Below are positions 31,976-33,721 of a stretch of 33,721 nt of DNA, in pieces (the stretch's first letter is position 1; each line of letters begins with the position of its first letter). Under the pieces are notes generated by a model. It saw nothing but the letters and a program-made list of their open reading frames with translations. It had not been told where the DNA came from and made no database searches. The stretch lies in contig DKDC01000015.1 of assembly GCA_002451695.1 (NCBI GenBank), forward strand, positions 12,133 to 45,853. Reading direction: 5' to 3'. A program made the translations under genes and the position numbers. Source of the stretch: Prevotellaceae bacterium UBA6858 (GTDB taxonomy: Bacteria > Bacteroidota > Bacteroidia > Bacteroidales > Bacteroidaceae).

Positions 31976-32270
31976 GTAGGGGGCGTATTGCATACGCCCT
32001 GAATTGCGCGGATTTGCAATAGTTGTGGCGGTGGGTTGGGATGCGGTTCATGCGGTGGCATTTAGGGCGGTTGCCACCGCCCCTACGATTTCCGCAAAAC
32101 CAAAATCGCACTTCCTTTTCCAAACACTCCGAAAAATACATTTGATGCAGGGAAAACCACATTTGATGTGGGAAAAACTACATAGGACATAGGAAAAATT
32201 ATGTCTGATATAATTTAAACTACATCAGACCTTTTTTTGGCGGTTGCAGTACGTTGTTTTCCAGAAAGTT
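31976..32270 (-). repeat. Composite intergenic repeat, copy J (expanded array, altered hairpin)
   Basis: Minus orientation. Units 1 to 5 lie at 32209-32229, 32188-32208, 32167-32187, 32146-32166 and 32125-32145. A sixth, degenerate position at 32104-32124 keeps the 21-bp step. The 17-bp linker leads to hairpin 1 (32065-32086), in which both stem arms changed to GGGCGGT / ACCGCCC. Hairpin 2 is at 31976-31999. Core 2 is TCAGAC (inverted); core 3 is TCCTAT (forward). It lies between the GH18 and RHS-like genes. Confidence 0.9.
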
Positions 32271-32404
32271 ATAAAAGGCGTGCGGTTTGGGGAGAAAACG
32301 CTGGCTGACAAGGGGTTGTGCGGTTTTGTCAGCAACGGGGCGCCCGCGCCTCCCAAAACTTGTGCGGTTTTTTGTCGCTTGGGGCAAAAAAGTTGCTGCC
32401 GGGC

Positions 32405-32435
32405 TTTGCCATTTGGTGGACAACACCTAAATTTG
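32405..32435 (+). promoter_or_regulatory. Complete Bacteroidota-type promoter of the RHS-like gene
   Basis: TTTG (32405-32408), 19 bp, then TAAATTTG (32428-32435). This matches both the -33 and -7 elements with the usual spacing and is the best promoter match in the window. The leader to the ATG at 32461 is 25 nt. Confidence 0.7.
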
Positions 32436-32460
32436 TAGAGGTACACAGAAACACAGCGGC

Positions 32461-33721
32461 ATGAGAGACAGGCACATATTCACAAGGGTACGGCTGTGGC
32501 GGGGCATGCCCGCCGTGTTACCCACGTCTGCCTCCTGCATTGCGGCATGTCTTCTGCGGTCTCTGACCCGCGCCGTCTCTTCCGCATCCGCCGTCCCCTT
32601 TCTTGCCCCTCTTCTTTCATTCCTCCTTCCGGTTTTCCCTCATCGTGCCTCGGGTCAGGATGTCCGTGAGAACTTCGTCCGTTGCGACACGTATCTTGAC
32701 AGCCTCGGGCGGCACAGGACAACTTCGGTGCAGTGGTTCGACGGCCTCGGCCGCCCGACTGTCTCCTCCACCGACGGACTCAGCCCAGACGGCACGGTGG
32801 CGCGGGGGCTTAGGGAGCATGACGCACTGGGGCGCACGGTGAGGGAGTGGCTTCCCGGCATTGACGGCCAGGGCGGCGTGCTTGTGCACAGGGGCGCGGA
32901 TGCGGTCCGCGGTCTTTCCATAGCCAGCCAAGGCGGGGACAGCGTGCCTTTCACGTCTTACGCGCATGACGCATACGGCCGCACCGTGTCGGTGCGCGGT
33001 CCGGGTCAGGAGTGGGACGGCAGACGCACCTCCGTGGAGTACGGCTTCAACACTTCGGATGGGCGGCAGGTCAGGAGATACCGCATCGGTGTCGGCGGCG
33101 GTCTGTCGGAAGACGGCGTGTGGGCGACGGGGACGCTGCGCAGGGAGAAAAGCGCGGACGAGGACGGCAGGACGCTCGAGGCGTTCACCGACCCGTGGGG
33201 GCGGAAGATACTCGAGCGCAGGGCGGGCGGCAACGACACCTACTTCGTTTATGACGGCGCGGGACAGCTCCGCTTCGTGCTCACGCCCATGATGCAGGAG
33301 GATTGGAATGTTGAACGCCACGCCTACGAGTACAGGTACGACAACAGGGGCAGATGCGTGTGGAGGCGCATCCCGGGCTGCGCGGCTGTGGAGTACTGGT
33401 ACGACAGCGGGGACAGGGTGGTCTGCGAGCGCGACGGCGCGCTGAGGGAAAGCGGCAGGGTTCGCTTCACGCTGTATGACAGGCTCGGGAGACCCGCCGT
33501 GACGGGAACGTGCGTGAACGCCCCCGGAAGCATAACGGACTCCCGCGTGGAGTGGACGCCGGCTGAGGGAATTTGCAACACCGGCTATTGGAACAGATGC
33601 ACCGACAGGCTCGACTCCGTTGAGATAGAGAAGGCCGTATGGTACGACGACTATATCTTCCTCGAGTTTTACGCCTTCGACGGCTGCCCCCACACAACGC
33701 GGATGAGGGGCGGGAACACGG
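32461..33721 (+). CDS. RHS/YD-repeat (DUF6443-like) protein, 5' part only
   Basis: An open frame runs from the ATG at 32461 to the window edge without a stop: 420 codons, so the 3' end is missing. The N-terminus (MRDRHIFTRVRLWRGMPAVL) is basic, followed by a hydrophobic segment ending near SGQ at about residue 66, possibly a long signal peptide. The rest has YD-repeat features: YLDSLGRHRTTSVQWFDGLGRPTVSS, YVYD-like FVYDGAGQLRF, YRYDNRGRCVWRR, YWYDSGDRVVCERDG, LYDRLGRPAVTG. These resemble Bacteroidales DUF6443/RHS-repeat proteins, large surface or secreted shells that often carry a toxin at the unseen C-terminus. GC is high (38 of 60 in the line from 33001). Whether it carries a toxin cannot be judged here. 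Confidence 0.82.
   Translation, partial: MRDRHIFTRVRLWRGMPAVLPTSASCIAACLLRSLTRAVSSASAVPFLAPLLSFLLPVFPHRASGQDVRENFVRCDTYLDSLGRHRTTSVQWFDGLGRPTVSSTDGLSPDGTVARGLREHDALGRTVREWLPGIDGQGGVLVHRGADAVRGLSIASQGGDSVPFTSYAHDAYGRTVSVRGPGQEWDGRRTSVEYGFNTSDGRQVRRYRIGVGGGLSEDGVWATGTLRREKSADEDGRTLEAFTDPWGRKILERRAGGNDTYFVYDGAGQLRFVLTPMMQEDWNVERHAYEYRYDNRGRCVWRRIPGCAAVEYWYDSGDRVVCERDGALRESGRVRFTLYDRLGRPAVTGTCVNAPGSITDSRVEWTPAEGICNTGYWNRCTDRLDSVEIEKAVWYDDYIFLEFYAFDGCPHTTRMRGGNT

Noticed and set aside
1..33721. tRNA, rRNA or known riboswitch genes
   Set aside because: No cloverleaf with acceptor/T-loop consensus, no rRNA sequence and no riboswitch core was recognised by eye in the gaps; a covariance-model scan would be needed to exclude them fully.

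Overview
The window looks like a chromosome segment of a Bacteroidales bacterium (Bacteroidota), most likely gut-associated; I cannot place it to genus. Support comes from the gene families (DUF3256 protein, fimbrillin-like lipoprotein, FAS1 lipoprotein, Bacteroidales-type PBP1A, DUF6443/RHS-like protein) and from TAnnTTTG boxes, the Bacteroidota primary-sigma -7 element, upstream of 12 genes or operons.

Layout. 1-4.05 kb (+): PBP1A and an MFS transporter. 4.47-7.72 kb (-): class II fructose-bisphosphate aldolase, DUF3256 protein and MATE exporter. 8.55-10.9 kb (+): a 54-aa ORF and a surface-type lipoprotein with a fimbrillin-like N-terminus and two duplicated beta-helix-like modules. 11.7-13.6 kb (+): groES-groEL behind a sigma-54-like promoter. 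13.98-22.49 kb (-): secreted GH10 xylanase, GH2 beta-galactosidase-like enzyme and GH3 beta-glucosidase/xylosidase, a hemicellulose-degradation block without SusC/SusD. 22.6-26.2 kb (-): type I asparaginase and a FAS1-domain lipoprotein. 26.8-29.7 kb (+): TetR regulator, FabG, RluA-type pseudouridine synthase and a glycine-zipper lipoprotein. 30.4-33.7 kb (+): an unrecognised, possibly immunity-like small protein, a GH18 glycosidase, and the 5' part of an RHS/YD-repeat protein running off the window.

The most unusual content is not a gene. Nine substantially complete copies plus one edge copy of a composite intergenic repeat lie in the large gaps, in both orientations. A full copy is about 245 bp with fixed geometry: a short leader ending in an A-run and GG; a tandem array of 21-bp units (usually four, six positions in one copy), each a quasi-palindromic 13-bp core plus a T-tract spacer; a 17-bp linker; a 23-nt hairpin of the GTAGGGGCGTAT...ATACGCCC type; 64 bp; and a second hairpin. 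Cores 2 and 3 occur in forward or reverse-complement form, independently, and all four combinations are present. Spacing changes only by whole 21-bp units, and one hairpin has replaced both stem arms while keeping pairing. No transposase or recombinase is in the window, so the function is open: phased protein-binding array, structured RNA, or a non-autonomous mobile element.

Intrinsic terminators close most transcription units. No tRNA, rRNA, CRISPR array or insertion sequence was recognised.
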